This document shows, one piece after another, positions 16,624 to 25,925 of a stretch of DNA of 64,000 bases. The translations under genes were made by a program, and so were the position numbers. Under the pieces are notes generated by a model. The model saw only the letters and a list, made by a program, of their open reading frames with translations. It ran no database searches and was not told the origin of the DNA. How positions within the stretch are numbered: the first letter of the stretch is position 1; every line of letters begins with the position of its first letter. Location of the stretch: contig JAUIFJ010000022.1 in the NCBI GenBank assembly GCA_030429345.1, forward strand, positions 11,230 through 75,229, given 5' to 3'. The DNA comes from a bacterium (lineage in GTDB: Bacteria; CAIWAD01).

Positions 16624-16911
16624 ATGAGTGTACTTGCCCAGGCTGCCGGAGGCGGCGGCTTGATGGGGTTCATGCCCTTCATCGTGATGATCGCGATCTT
16701 CTACTTCCTGATCATCCGACCGCAAATGAAGCGGCAAAAGGAACACCAGGAGATGCAGAACAGTTTGAGCCAGGGTGACCGGGTGGTTTCCAACGGCGGA
16801 GTGCATGGCGTGATCAAGGCCATTCGCGACGACGGAGTGCTCAGCGTCAAGATTGCCGAGAACACGGTGGTGGAGATGGATCGCGCCGCCGTCGCCCGCA
16901 AGAAAAGCTAG
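16624..16911 (+). CDS. yajC: Preprotein translocase subunit YajC
   Basis: 95-aa single-span membrane accessory of the Sec translocon (SecDF-YajC). A glycine-rich N-terminus precedes one transmembrane helix (FMPFIVMIAIFYFLIIRPQ, residues about 17-36) ending in the family-typical RPQMKRQKEHQ. The cytoplasmic domain follows, with LSQGDRVVSNGGVHGVIKAI and VEMDRAAVARKKS. The length is normal. It begins a run with def and fmt. secD and secF, the usual neighbours, are not in the window. Confidence 0.92.
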   Translation: MSVLAQAAGGGGLMGFMPFIVMIAIFYFLIIRPQMKRQKEHQEMQNSLSQGDRVVSNGGVHGVIKAIRDDGVLSVKIAENTVVEMDRAAVARKKS

Positions 16912-16920
16912 GTCCCTCAT

Positions 16921-17439
16921 ATGGACATGAGCCTGCGCATCATCGGAGATCCGGTCCTTCGCCGCGAGTGCCCCGCCGTCAGCGCCTTTGACGAGGAGCT
17001 GCAGGAGCGCATCCAGTCCATGTACCAGTGCATGGTGGAAGAAGAGGGAATCGGCCTGGCGGCTCCCCAGGTGGGCAACCTGGAACAGCTGCTGGTGATC
17101 GGCATTCCCCAGGACGACGACAGCCTGCGCCTCAAGGCCTTCCTGAATCCGGAGATCCTCGCCGTCCGCGGCGAATGCGTGATGGAGGAAGGCTGCCTCA
17201 GCATTCCCGGCATTCGCGCCGACGTCAGCCGGCCGGCGCGCATCCAGCTCAAGTGGCAGGAACCCGACGGCAGCGAGGCCAAGGCCTGGTTCGAGGACCT
17301 GGAAGCCCGGGTGCTGCAGCACGAGATCGATCACCTGAAGGGCATTCTCTTCATAGATCGGCTGAGTCCGGAAGAACGGACCCAGCTGCAGCCCGCGATC
17401 CGCCGGCTGCAGGAACAGCACGGCACCCTCGATGCCTGA
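16921..17439 (+). CDS. def: Peptide deformylase
   Basis: Removes the N-formyl group from nascent proteins; iron/zinc metalloenzyme, 172 aa. All three motifs are intact: GIGLAAPQVG (motif 1), EEGCLSIPG (motif 2, metal-ligand Cys) and QHEIDHLKGILFIDRL (motif 3, HExxH). It starts 9 bases after yajC, and its end overlaps the fmt start by 8 bases. The def-fmt pairing is the common bacterial arrangement coupling deformylation with formylation of Met-tRNA. Confidence 0.95.
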   Translation: MDMSLRIIGDPVLRRECPAVSAFDEELQERIQSMYQCMVEEEGIGLAAPQVGNLEQLLVIGIPQDDDSLRLKAFLNPEILAVRGECVMEEGCLSIPGIRADVSRPARIQLKWQEPDGSEAKAWFEDLEARVLQHEIDHLKGILFIDRLSPEERTQLQPAIRRLQEQHGTLDA

Positions 17440-18415
17440 TCGCCATGCCCCGGATCGACCGGGGCGTCTTGTTTTCATGGGGAGCCCGGAGTTTGCCGTG
17501 CCCTCCCTGGACGCGCTGCTGGACGCCGGCTTCAAGGTGCCGCTGGTGCTGAGCCAGCCGCCGCGCCGGGCCGGACGAGGCCGCAAGGAAAGGCCGACTG
17601 CCGTTTCCGCCCGCGCCCTGGAGCGGGGCCTTCCCCTGCGCACGCCGGTTGAACTGCTGGATCCGGCTCTCCTGGAGGAATTGCGCGCCGCGCAGGCCGA
17701 CTGGTTCGTGGTGGTGGCCTACCGGCTGCTGCCGCCGGAGCTGCTGCGGATTCCGGCGGGCGGATCGATCAACCTGCACGCCAGCCTGCTGCCGGCCTAC
17801 CGCGGCGCCGCGCCCATTCAGCGCGCGCTGATGCGGGGGGAAGAGCGCAGCGGCCTGAGCACCTTCCTGCTGCGGGCCGGAGTCGATGACGGCCCCCTGC
17901 TGCTGCAGCAGGAACTGGAGATCGCGCCGGAGGAGAACGCCGGCTCCCTGCACGACCGCATGATGGCCGCAGGCGCGGAACTGCTGCGCCGAACCATGAC
18001 GGGGCTTTCCGCCGGCAGCCTGGTCGAACGGCCCCAGCCTTCGGCGGAGGGATTGCCGCGAGCGCCCAAGCTGAATGCGCGCACGCGCCTGCTGCGCTTT
18101 TCACGCAGCAGCCGGCAGCTGCATGACCGGATCCGCGCCCTGGCGCCAATGCCCGGCGCTCGCTGTCGTTTCCGCGACAAGGGCCTGCAGATCCTGGCCA
18201 GCCGGTCCCTGCACACGCCGGCGCCGCCGACCAGCCGTCCAGGGGAAATCCTGGACCTGGCCGCGGAAGGCCTGCGCATCGCCTGCGGCGAAGGCCAGCT
18301 GCTGATACGCGAACTGAAACCGGAGGGGCGCCCCGCGCTCTCTGTCTCAGACTGGATCAACGGGCATTCCCCCAGGGTGGGCGAGTGCTTCACCGAGGAG
18401 AACCTGGAACGATGA
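17432..18415 (+). CDS. fmt: Methionyl-tRNA formyltransferase
   Basis: Formylates initiator Met-tRNA using 10-formyl-tetrahydrofolate; 327 aa, normal length. The N-terminal Rossmann domain starts LVFMGSPEFAVPSLDALL. The catalytic region reads GGSINLHASLLPAYRGAAPIQRAL, with Asn and His in the NLHxSLLPxYRG signature, and GVDDGPLLLQ supplies the catalytic Asp. The C-terminal tRNA-binding domain (residues about 210-320) is present and somewhat divergent. The start overlaps def and the stop overlaps the following barrel-protein gene (ATGA). Confidence 0.93.
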   Translation: MPDRHAPDRPGRLVFMGSPEFAVPSLDALLDAGFKVPLVLSQPPRRAGRGRKERPTAVSARALERGLPLRTPVELLDPALLEELRAAQADWFVVVAYRLLPPELLRIPAGGSINLHASLLPAYRGAAPIQRALMRGEERSGLSTFLLRAGVDDGPLLLQQELEIAPEENAGSLHDRMMAAGAELLRRTMTGLSAGSLVERPQPSAEGLPRAPKLNARTRLLRFSRSSRQLHDRIRALAPMPGARCRFRDKGLQILASRSLHTPAPPTSRPGEILDLAAEGLRIACGEGQLLIRELKPEGRPALSVSDWINGHSPRVGECFTEENLER

Positions 18416-19197
18416 AGCTGTACCATGCCCTGCTGGGCCTTTCCCTCTTTGCGCCCGCCCTGCTGGCCCAGAGTTTTGACGAGATCCTGGCCGACTACCG
18501 CAACGAGAACGAGGCCCAGCGCGAGGCCTATTTCATGCCCCTGGCCGAGGTCAGCGGCCTGCTGGCCAGCTCGGCCACCTTCCACAACGGCAAGAGCCAC
18601 GGCATTGCCGGCTTCGACGTGGGCCTGCGCCTGCCGCTGCTGATGTTCGACAACGAGACAGGCACCATCCTTGACGAGAACACCACCGAGGTCAGCACCA
18701 TCGGCATGCCGATGCTGGTCGCCAGCAAGGGCCTGCCCAAGGGCTTCCAGCTGAGCGCGCGCTTCATGCAGATCGAGCTCTCCGAGGACGTCGGCGAGCT
18801 GGGCCTGCTCGGCGCCGGCCTGCGCTGGCATGTCAACGAGCTCTTCAACATTCCCCTGGTCATGCCCCAGTTCGCCCTGCAGGCCAACTGGTCGAAGCTG
18901 AGCCTGGGCGAGTCGATTGAAAGCTCGGGCATGACCTTCGACCTGGCGGTCTCCAAGAAGCTGCTGCTGCTGGAAGTCTACGGCGGCTACACCACCGGTT
19001 CCATGACCTCGACCTTCGACTACAGCTACGAAGTGGCGGGCAACCGGGTGAGCGTCAACGACGAACTGGACAGCGACGTGAGCCGCTTGAGCCTGGGGCT
19101 GAACTGGACCCTGCTGCCGACCCTGCGCATCAACGCGGAATACGGCCTGGCGGAAAGCAACAGCCTGACCTTCGGCCTGATCATGAGCGTGCTCTAG
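18412..19197 (+). CDS. Predicted outer-membrane beta-barrel protein
   Basis: 261-aa secreted protein with a clear signal peptide (MKLYHALLGLSLFAPALLAQ, cleaved after LLA). The mature chain is a series of alternating amphipathic strands (GFDVGLRLPLLMF, GFQLSARFMQIEL, LGAGLRWHVNEL) ending in a strand-like ITFGL-type C-terminus (LTFGLIMSVL), as expected of a 10-12 strand outer-membrane barrel. It resembles the DUF6588-type group, but the match is weak. It is coupled to fmt by ATGA and is followed immediately by dxr. The function is not known. Confidence 0.6.
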   Translation: MKLYHALLGLSLFAPALLAQSFDEILADYRNENEAQREAYFMPLAEVSGLLASSATFHNGKSHGIAGFDVGLRLPLLMFDNETGTILDENTTEVSTIGMPMLVASKGLPKGFQLSARFMQIELSEDVGELGLLGAGLRWHVNELFNIPLVMPQFALQANWSKLSLGESIESSGMTFDLAVSKKLLLLEVYGGYTTGSMTSTFDYSYEVAGNRVSVNDELDSDVSRLSLGLNWTLLPTLRINAEYGLAESNSLTFGLIMSVL

Positions 19198-20421
19198 GTG
19201 ACCTCTCCTGAAGACAGGGAGGGCGCCCAGGGCCTGCTGCTGATCGGCTCGACGGGCTCGATCGGGGAAAGCACCATCGACGTGGTGCGCCGGCATCCGG
19301 AGCGCTTCCGGCTGGTGGGCTTAAGCGCCCATACGCGCTGGCAGCGCCTGGTGGAGCAGGCCCTGGAATTTCGTCCGGCCTTCGTCCATGTGGGCGAGGC
19401 CTGCCTCGGGGAATGCCGCGAAGCCCTTGCCGGCAGCGGCATCGAGGTGCTCAGTGGCCGGCAGGCCCTGGTCGATCTTCCGCTTCGGGACGGAGTCGAC
19501 ACCCTGGTCTCGGCGATTGTCGGCACGCGGGGCCTGGAGCCGATGGTTCGCGCGATCCGCGCCGGACGCCGTATTGCCTTCGCCAACAAGGAACCCCTGG
19601 TCACCGCCGGCGGACCGATCATGGAGGAAGTGCGCCGCCACGGGGTGAGCTGCCTGCCCATCGACAGCGAGCACAGCGCCATTCTGCAGTGCCTTCGCGG
19701 CGAGAAGCCGGAAGACCTGAGCCGCATTTTCCTGACCGCCAGCGGCGGACCCTTTCGAGGCTGGAGCCGCGACAGGCTGCAGCAGGTGAGCCGCGAACAG
19801 GCGCTGAAGCACCCGACCTGGAGCATGGGGGCCAAGATCACCACCGACAGCGCCACCCTGATGAACAAGGCACTGGAGGTCATCGAGGCCTATTGGCTCT
19901 ATGACCTGGGGGAAGAGGCCATCGAGGTGCTGGTGCATCCGGAATCGATCATTCATTCGATGGTCGAATTCCGCGATCGCAGCGTCAAGGCCCAGCTTGG
20001 ACTCCCCGATATGAGAATACCGATCCAGTACGCTCTCAGTTATCCGGATCATCTGCCCCTGCAAATGGAGCCGGTGGATTGGCTGAAGCTGGGCAGCCTC
20101 CATTTCGAAGCACTGGATGAGGACGTCTTTCCTGCCATTCGCCTGGCTCGCGCGGCCCTGCGACAGGGGGGAGGGGCGCCCTGCGTGCTCAATGCGGCCA
20201 ATGAGGCGGCCGTGGAGTCCTTTCTGGAAGGCGCGTTGCCCTTCCACCGGATCAGCGAGACCGTGGAAAGAGCGCTGGAAGCCTTCGCCGGTCACTCGGG
20301 TGAAAGCCTGGAGGAGCTGATCGCCCTGGATCGTGAAGTGCGTCAACGAGCGGGATCCGGCGACTGGCCGGCGATCCGCGCCACGCGGGACGCGAAACCC
20401 CGTCAAAGTGGAAACCTCTAG
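19198..20421 (+). CDS. dxr: 1-deoxy-D-xylulose 5-phosphate reductoisomerase
   Basis: NADPH-dependent second step of the MEP isoprenoid pathway, 407 aa. Signatures present: NADPH-binding LLIGSTGSIGESTIDVV, the metal/substrate site CLPIDSEHSAILQCL, LTASGGPFRGWS, HPTWSMGAKITTDSATLMNKALEVIEAYWL and HPESIIHSMVEFRD. The conserved ANKE(S/T)LV loop reads ANKEPLV here, an unusual Pro. The GTG start at 19198 directly follows the barrel-gene TAG. It is followed by rseP, and dxr-rseP is a common pair. Its product ultimately feeds the polyprenyl phosphate used by the glycosylation genes in this window. Confidence 0.95.
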   Translation: MTSPEDREGAQGLLLIGSTGSIGESTIDVVRRHPERFRLVGLSAHTRWQRLVEQALEFRPAFVHVGEACLGECREALAGSGIEVLSGRQALVDLPLRDGVDTLVSAIVGTRGLEPMVRAIRAGRRIAFANKEPLVTAGGPIMEEVRRHGVSCLPIDSEHSAILQCLRGEKPEDLSRIFLTASGGPFRGWSRDRLQQVSREQALKHPTWSMGAKITTDSATLMNKALEVIEAYWLYDLGEEAIEVLVHPESIIHSMVEFRDRSVKAQLGLPDMRIPIQYALSYPDHLPLQMEPVDWLKLGSLHFEALDEDVFPAIRLARAALRQGGGAPCVLNAANEAAVESFLEGALPFHRISETVERALEAFAGHSGESLEELIALDREVRQRAGSGDWPAIRATRDAKPRQSGNL

Positions 20422-20425
20422 CGGT

Positions 20426-21541
20426 ATGCTGACCCTGCTATCCTTCCTGGTGGTCATTGCAGTGATCATCCTCGTCCACGAGGCGGGGCATTTCATTGCG
20501 GCGCGCCTCTGCGGCATCCGCGTGGAAACCTTTTCCGTGGGCTTCGGACCTTCCATCCGCAGCTTCCACTGGAAGGGCACGGAGTTCATCCTGGCCTGGA
20601 TTCCGCTGGGCGGCTACGTCAAGATGGCGGGCATCGTCGACGAGAACTTCGACGGCGAGAGCAGCCTGACGGGCGCCGACGACGAGTTCATGTCCAAGAA
20701 CACCCTGCAGAAGGCCTTCGTGATCAGCGCCGGAGTGATCATGAACATGCTGCTGGCGGTGGTGATCTACAGCGGCATCTTCGCCGTCTGGGGGCAGCAG
20801 GTGCCGCTGGACACGCCGACGGTCGGGCCGGTGCAGGTCGACGGCCCCGCGGACCAGGCCGGTCTGCAATCGGGAGACCTTGTCACGCGCATCGACGGCG
20901 AGGCGGTCGACAGCTGGGCGGAAATGGAGCGGCTGATCCGCGTGCGCAGCGGGCAGGAGACCGAACTGGTCATTCTGCGCGAGGGGCAGGAGCTGGTGCT
21001 TCCGGTCACGCCCCGCGAGCTGCTGGATCCCGAACTGGGGCCGGTGGGACGCATCGGCATTCAGCGGGCCCTGGAGCGCCAGTCCATCGGGCCGATCGCC
21101 GCGGCCGGCCAGGGCATCCGCATGACCGGGCAAGTGATCCAGATGGCCTGGGACACCCTGGGCGCCCTGCTCAGCGGACGGGCCAGCCTGCGCGAAGTGG
21201 GCGGGCCGATCTTCATTGCCCAGATGTCGGGCACGGTGGCGCGCAGCGGCCTGGAATCCTTCCTGAGCTTCATCGCCTTCATCAGCGTGCACATCGGCTT
21301 CATGAACATCCTGCCTTTTCCCGTGCTGGACGGCGGCCACCTGGTCTTCATCTTCTGCGAGGCCGTGCTGGGCCGTCCGATCCCGACGCGCATCAAGCTC
21401 TGGATCAACCAGGCCGGAGTGCTGCTGCTCCTGTTGCTGATGGTCTTCATCATGAAGAACGATGTCCAACGCCTGATGGACCGGGACAGCATGCTTCCGC
21501 CGGCGCCCGTCAGCGAGGAGAGCCAGGACTCTCTCCCGTGA
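20426..21541 (+). CDS. rseP: RIP metalloprotease RseP
   Basis: Inner-membrane site-2 protease that cleaves transmembrane anti-sigma factors and signal-peptide remnants, 371 aa. The zinc site is VHEAGHFIAARL in the first helix and NILPFPVLDGGHLVF near the end (the LDG motif). A single PDZ domain lies around residues 115-190 (PADQAGLQSGDLVTRIDGEAV), against two in E. coli RseP. The frame is open upstream to 20333, inside dxr, but domain homology and the membrane start put the ATG at 20426, 4 bases after dxr. The stop overlaps the GTG of the TPR gene. Confidence 0.93.
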   Translation: MLTLLSFLVVIAVIILVHEAGHFIAARLCGIRVETFSVGFGPSIRSFHWKGTEFILAWIPLGGYVKMAGIVDENFDGESSLTGADDEFMSKNTLQKAFVISAGVIMNMLLAVVIYSGIFAVWGQQVPLDTPTVGPVQVDGPADQAGLQSGDLVTRIDGEAVDSWAEMERLIRVRSGQETELVILREGQELVLPVTPRELLDPELGPVGRIGIQRALERQSIGPIAAAGQGIRMTGQVIQMAWDTLGALLSGRASLREVGGPIFIAQMSGTVARSGLESFLSFIAFISVHIGFMNILPFPVLDGGHLVFIFCEAVLGRPIPTRIKLWINQAGVLLLLLLMVFIMKNDVQRLMDRDSMLPPAPVSEESQDSLP

Positions 21542-22917
21542 TCGCGCTGCTGCTTCTCCTGCCCCTGCTCGCCTTCGCTGACAAGCCCGCTGCGGATACC
21601 CTGTGGAGCCCGGACTGGAACCATCGTCCGGACCGCCTGGCCATGGCGGCCATCCTTGCCGAGACTCGCGGCCAGCTGGACCTGGCCGTGAGACGCTATG
21701 CCCGGCTGCTGGAAGAGGATCCCCGGAAAGAGTTCGCCTACACCGCCCTGCGCGAACTGGCCCTCGTTGAGGGCCGCAGCGACGCCTTGACCCGCCTGGC
21801 GCCCTGGGTCCAGCAGCAGCGGCCCGAGGACAGGGTGCTGCTCCGTGCCTGGTTCGACCTGCTGCTGGAAGAAGCGCGGGGGGCAGAGCTTGGTGCGGCC
21901 CTGGAGCGGGAAAAGGAAAAGGACTGGCTCCCCTGGCGGGCCGCCCTGGCCCTGCAGGACGGACGCCAGGAGGCCGCGTGGCAGGCGCTGGAGCTTCAGC
22001 TCCTGCAGCCGATCCAGCAGGAAGAAGACCTGGACTGGAGCCTGGACCTGCTGCTGGTCTGGGTCGACCGGCAGCAGGACGGGGAGGCCGGCCGCACCCG
22101 GGGCGCCCGGCAGGCCCTCGACCTGCTGCAGGACAGTCCCCATCTGCCCCTGCCCGTGACACGCGTCTGCCAGGCGCGCCTCTTCTGGCTGCTGGAGTGG
22201 GACCAGGAGGCCCTGGTCTCCCTGGACCGGGCACTGTCCCAGGACAGTTTGCACGTGGAGGCGCGCATGCTGGCCGGCCGCATCCACTTGGGGCGCCAGG
22301 AATGGGCCCTGGCGGCCGCCGAACTGGAACAGGCCGCCCGCCTGCTGCCGGGACGCGCCGAGGTGCTGGATCCGCTGGCCTGGTGTCTCACACGACTGGG
22401 CCGACTCGACGAGGCGCTGGGCATTCGCCGGTTCCTGGTCGAGGCCTACCCTGGCGAGCAGGCCTTCTGGATCGATTTCAGCAACCTCCTGCAGGAAAGC
22501 GGCCGGCTGGAGGAGAGCCTGCGGGTCGGCCGCAAGGCGATCGAGGTCTTCGGCGAAAGCGCCAATCCCTCCCTGCTCAACAACACGGCCTACCTGCTCG
22601 CCGACCTGGAGCGGGACCTGGACGTGGCACACGGATACGTCGAACAGGCCCTGCGCTCCGATCCGCAGAGCCCCTACTACCTGGATACCATGGGCTGGAT
22701 CCTCTTCCGCCAGGGAGAGCCGGCGGACGCCCTGGAGTACCTGAGGCAGGCGAAGAACCTCTCCCCGGGCGACGCGGAGATCCTGGATCACATGGGCCAT
22801 GTCCTGCGCAGCATGGGCCGCTACGAGGAAGCCCGCCGCAACTGGGAAGAAGCCCTGGAGCTGGATCCCGGCAACGAGGTGCTGCGCCTGCTGCTGGGCA
22901 CCCTGCCCGCGCCCTGA
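21538..22917 (+). CDS. Secreted TPR-repeat protein
   Basis: 459-aa protein with a short signal sequence (MIALLLLLPLLAFA) followed almost wholly by tetratricopeptide-type helix pairs: GQLDLAVRRYARLLEEDP near the start, AAAELEQAARLLPGRAEVLDPLAWCLTRLGRLDEAL in the middle, and DALEYLRQAKNLSPGDAEILDHMGHVLRSMGRYEEARRNWEEALELDPGN at the end. Probably a periplasmic scaffold. The GTG start overlaps the rseP stop and a TldE-like gene follows. No enzymatic domain is seen. Confidence 0.75.
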   Translation: MIALLLLLPLLAFADKPAADTLWSPDWNHRPDRLAMAAILAETRGQLDLAVRRYARLLEEDPRKEFAYTALRELALVEGRSDALTRLAPWVQQQRPEDRVLLRAWFDLLLEEARGAELGAALEREKEKDWLPWRAALALQDGRQEAAWQALELQLLQPIQQEEDLDWSLDLLLVWVDRQQDGEAGRTRGARQALDLLQDSPHLPLPVTRVCQARLFWLLEWDQEALVSLDRALSQDSLHVEARMLAGRIHLGRQEWALAAAELEQAARLLPGRAEVLDPLAWCLTRLGRLDEALGIRRFLVEAYPGEQAFWIDFSNLLQESGRLEESLRVGRKAIEVFGESANPSLLNNTAYLLADLERDLDVAHGYVEQALRSDPQSPYYLDTMGWILFRQGEPADALEYLRQAKNLSPGDAEILDHMGHVLRSMGRYEEARRNWEEALELDPGNEVLRLLLGTLPAP

Positions 22918-22937
22918 AGAAAGGAAGGTCGTCCATC

Positions 22938-24272
22938 GTGGAATCCCTGGAACCCCTCTTCGAGAAATGCCTGTCCCTGGCCGGTCCCGGCCGCCACGTG
23001 GAGCTGGTCTACAGCGAGGCCGAAGAGCGCCTGTCGCGCTTCGCCAATAACGGGATCCAGCAGAACCTGGCGACGGAGAACGCCTCGCTGCGCCTGCTCC
23101 TGGGCGAGGACGGCCGGCTGGGCGCGGCCAGCAGCAACCGCCTCGGAGACGAGGGGCTGAAGCACATGGTCGAGACGGCGCGCGCCGCGGCGAGGAACAG
23201 CGCCCCCGTCGACATGATGCCCGAACTGCGCTCCTCCTGTGATACACCTGATCACCGCAACCTGGACGCGGCGACGGCCGACCACTCCCCGGAGCACAAG
23301 GCGGCCGCGCTGGCGCAGGTTTTCGAACGCGCCCGCGGCGCGAAGCTGCAGGCCAGTGGCATCCTGGCCACCGCGCGCTCGCGGCGGGCCCTGGCCAACA
23401 GCGCCGGCCTGCGCTGCCAGGGGCAGCACAGCCTGGCCCGCTTCTCGACGACCTTCGAGACCCCGCGGGGTTCGGGCTGGAGTTCGGCCACCTGCCACCG
23501 TGTCGCCGACCTGGACACGCAGGCGCTGGCCGCCCAGGCGGAAGACATTGCCCTGCGCGCCCAGGACCCGGGCAATGTGGAAGCCGGGCGCTGGACCGTC
23601 GTCCTGCCGCCGGCCGCCGTCATCGATTTCCTGCAGTTCCTCGGCTGGATGGCGCTCGGCGCCCGCTCGGTGCTCGACGGGACCGGGGCCTTCAGCGGGA
23701 AGGCGGGCGAACAGGTCTTCGGCGAGAACATCACCCTGCGCGAGGACGCGGCGCACCCGCTGATCGCCGGCTGCCCCTGGGACTGGGAAGGCGTGTCACG
23801 CAGGAGCCTGGCGCTGATCGAGAAGGGCGTCTTCCGCCAGCCCGTATACGACCTGCAGACCGCGAGGGAGGCGGGTGCCGAGAGCACGGGCAATGCCCTG
23901 CCGCGTCCCAACGGCTACGGCCCCATGCCCGCCCACCTGGTGCTCGAGCCGGGGGAGGAAAGCCTGCAGGAGCTGGTCGCCGGCACGGAGAAGGGCCTTT
24001 TCGTGACACAGTTCCACTATACGAACATCCAGAACGCCCGCGAGCTGGAGCTGACCGGCATGACCCGCGACGGCGTCTTCCTCATCGAGAACGGCCGGAT
24101 CACGAAGCCTGTGCGCAACCTGCGCTACACGGTCAGTCTCTTCGACCTCTTCCGCAAGGTGGACGGCATCAGCCGGGAACAGAAGCTGCAGGCCGCCCTG
24201 GGCGGTGGCGGCTGCCTGGCGCCCGGCCTGCGCGTGAGAGACTTCAACTTCAGCAGCGTCAGCTCTTTCTAG
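22938..24272 (+). CDS. pmbA: TldE/PmbA-family protease subunit
   Basis: 444-aa member of the TldD/PmbA family. In the known heterodimer TldE lacks catalytic residues and TldD carries the metal site, acting on unfolded peptides. Here there is no HExxxH, consistent with the PmbA/TldE role. The family C-terminal pattern is clear (GCPWDWEGVSRRSLALIEKGV, TGNALPRPNGYGP, HYTNIQNARELELTGMTRDGVFLIENGRI). The GTG start at 22938 follows an AAGGAAGG-type ribosome-binding site; the frame is open far upstream as an antisense-like shadow of the TPR gene. tldD follows after 13 bases. Confidence 0.85.
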   Translation: MESLEPLFEKCLSLAGPGRHVELVYSEAEERLSRFANNGIQQNLATENASLRLLLGEDGRLGAASSNRLGDEGLKHMVETARAAARNSAPVDMMPELRSSCDTPDHRNLDAATADHSPEHKAAALAQVFERARGAKLQASGILATARSRRALANSAGLRCQGQHSLARFSTTFETPRGSGWSSATCHRVADLDTQALAAQAEDIALRAQDPGNVEAGRWTVVLPPAAVIDFLQFLGWMALGARSVLDGTGAFSGKAGEQVFGENITLREDAAHPLIAGCPWDWEGVSRRSLALIEKGVFRQPVYDLQTAREAGAESTGNALPRPNGYGPMPAHLVLEPGEESLQELVAGTEKGLFVTQFHYTNIQNARELELTGMTRDGVFLIENGRITKPVRNLRYTVSLFDLFRKVDGISREQKLQAALGGGGCLAPGLRVRDFNFSSVSSF

Positions 24273-24285
24273 GAACCCACTTCCC

Positions 24286-25728
24286 ATGATCGATCTTTGC
24301 CGTCAAGCCCTGAACGCCGCCCAGCTGGCGGGAGCCGACTATGCCGACGCGCGCGGGGTCCAGGCCCGCCGCCAGGGCCTGGAAATGCGCAATGGCGCCC
24401 TGGGCAGCCTGTACGACAACGAGGACGAGGGCCTGGGAATCCGCGTGCTCGCCGGAGCAGCCTGGGGCTTCGCGGCGACCAGCCGGCTGGACCGGGACAG
24501 CCTGGCCGCCTGCGCGCGCCAGGCGGTGGCCATTGCCCGGGCCAGCGCCTCGGTCAACCGGGAGCAGGTCCGGCTGGCTCCGGAGCCCGGCTGGCGGGAC
24601 TTCTGGCAGACGCCCGTGGCCCGGGACCCCTTCTCGGTTCCCCTGGAGCAGAAGCTGGCCCTGCTGCAGGCCTGCGACGACGAACTGCGCCGGGACCCGC
24701 GCGTCAAGGTGGCGCTGGGCAGCCTGCGCTGCGTGCGCGAAAGGATCACGCTGTGTTCCAGCGAAGGACTGGCCATCGAGCAGCTGCTGGTCCGCAGCGG
24801 AGCCGGCATACACGCCACCGCCAGCGACGGCCGGCGCAGCCAGACGCGCAGCTATCCCATGTCACACGGCGGCCAATGGACCGGCCAGGGCTGGGAACTG
24901 GTCGAGGGCCTGCGACTGGAAGAGAACGCTCCCCGCGTGGCGGAGGAGGCGATCGCCCTGCTGTCCGCCGAGCCCTGTCCGAAGGGACGGCTGGACGTGG
25001 TGCTCAAGCCGGGGCAGCTCGTGCTGCAGATCCACGAGTCCGTGGGACACGCCACGGAGCTGGACCGCGTGCTGGGCTTCGAGGCGAACTATGCCGGCAC
25101 CAGCTTCGCCACCACGGAGAAGCTGGGAAGCTTCCGCTACGGTTCGCCGCTGGTCAACCTGGTGGCCGACGGCACCCTGCCCGGCGGCCTGGCGACCCGC
25201 GGCTATGACGACGACGGCGTGAGACAGCAGCGCTGGCACATCGTGCGGGAGGGTGTGCTGAGCGGATACATGACCAACCGCGAGCTGGCCCACGCGATCG
25301 ACGAGGAAGGCAGCCGCGGCTGCAATCGCGCCGAGACCTGGGGCGACATTCCGATCACGCGCATCAACAACCTGAGCCTGATGCCCGGCACGAGCAGCTT
25401 CGAGGAGCTGGTGGAGGGCATCGACGACGGCCTGGTGATGGACACCAACCGCAGCTGGTCCATTGACCAGCGCCGGCTCAACTTCCAGTTCGGCTGCGAG
25501 ATCGGCTGGCGGGTGAAGAAGGGGAAGGTCACCGGCCTGGTCCGCGACCCGAACTACCAGAGCATGACCCCCGACTTCTGGGCCAGCTGCGACGGAATCG
25601 CCGGTCCGGAGGAATGGGAACTGGTGGGAGTGGCCAATTGCGGAAAAGGCCAGCCGGGACAGACCAGCCACATGACCCACGGCTCGAGCCCCGCGCGCTT
25701 CCGCAATCTCCAGGTCGGCATCAAATAG
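24286..25728 (+). CDS. tldD: TldD metalloprotease subunit
   Basis: 480-aa catalytic partner of the PmbA-like protein upstream. The metal-binding helix reads QIHESVGHATELDRVLGFEANYAG (HExxxH). Other conserved blocks are MRNGALGSLYDNEDEGLGIRVL, FATTEKLGSFRYGSPLVNLV, and the C-terminal MTRE-like GYMTNRELAHAIDEEGSRGCNRA. Both genes are intact and adjacent, as usual for this two-component protease, whose known roles include maturation or degradation of ribosomally made peptides. No peptide precursor gene is evident beside them. Confidence 0.92.
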   Translation: MIDLCRQALNAAQLAGADYADARGVQARRQGLEMRNGALGSLYDNEDEGLGIRVLAGAAWGFAATSRLDRDSLAACARQAVAIARASASVNREQVRLAPEPGWRDFWQTPVARDPFSVPLEQKLALLQACDDELRRDPRVKVALGSLRCVRERITLCSSEGLAIEQLLVRSGAGIHATASDGRRSQTRSYPMSHGGQWTGQGWELVEGLRLEENAPRVAEEAIALLSAEPCPKGRLDVVLKPGQLVLQIHESVGHATELDRVLGFEANYAGTSFATTEKLGSFRYGSPLVNLVADGTLPGGLATRGYDDDGVRQQRWHIVREGVLSGYMTNRELAHAIDEEGSRGCNRAETWGDIPITRINNLSLMPGTSSFEELVEGIDDGLVMDTNRSWSIDQRRLNFQFGCEIGWRVKKGKVTGLVRDPNYQSMTPDFWASCDGIAGPEEWELVGVANCGKGQPGQTSHMTHGSSPARFRNLQVGIK

Positions 25729-25732
25729 AACG

Positions 25733-25749
25733 GGCCGCCTTCGGCGGCC
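25733..25749 (+). terminator. Hairpin after tldD, weak terminator
   Basis: Perfect 7-bp arms GGCCGCC (25733-25739) and GGCGGCC (25743-25749) around TTC, five bases after the tldD stop. There is no T-run, so termination is uncertain. The rest of 25750-25925 is leader for the chemoreceptor gene. Confidence 0.35.
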
Positions 25750-25925
25750 GCTTCCGCTCGCTGTTCCTGGACATCGCGATGAAGTCGCGCAAAGTGCAGG
25801 ACATGCTTCCTTGCAAAAGGTTCCCCGTCGGCTAAATCCGGAATTCTGTTTACCGATCTACATGCATGTGTTTCCCTGCGCGACAGTTTTGTGCGGGGAG
25901 AAGGAAACAGATCTCTGGAGGACCC

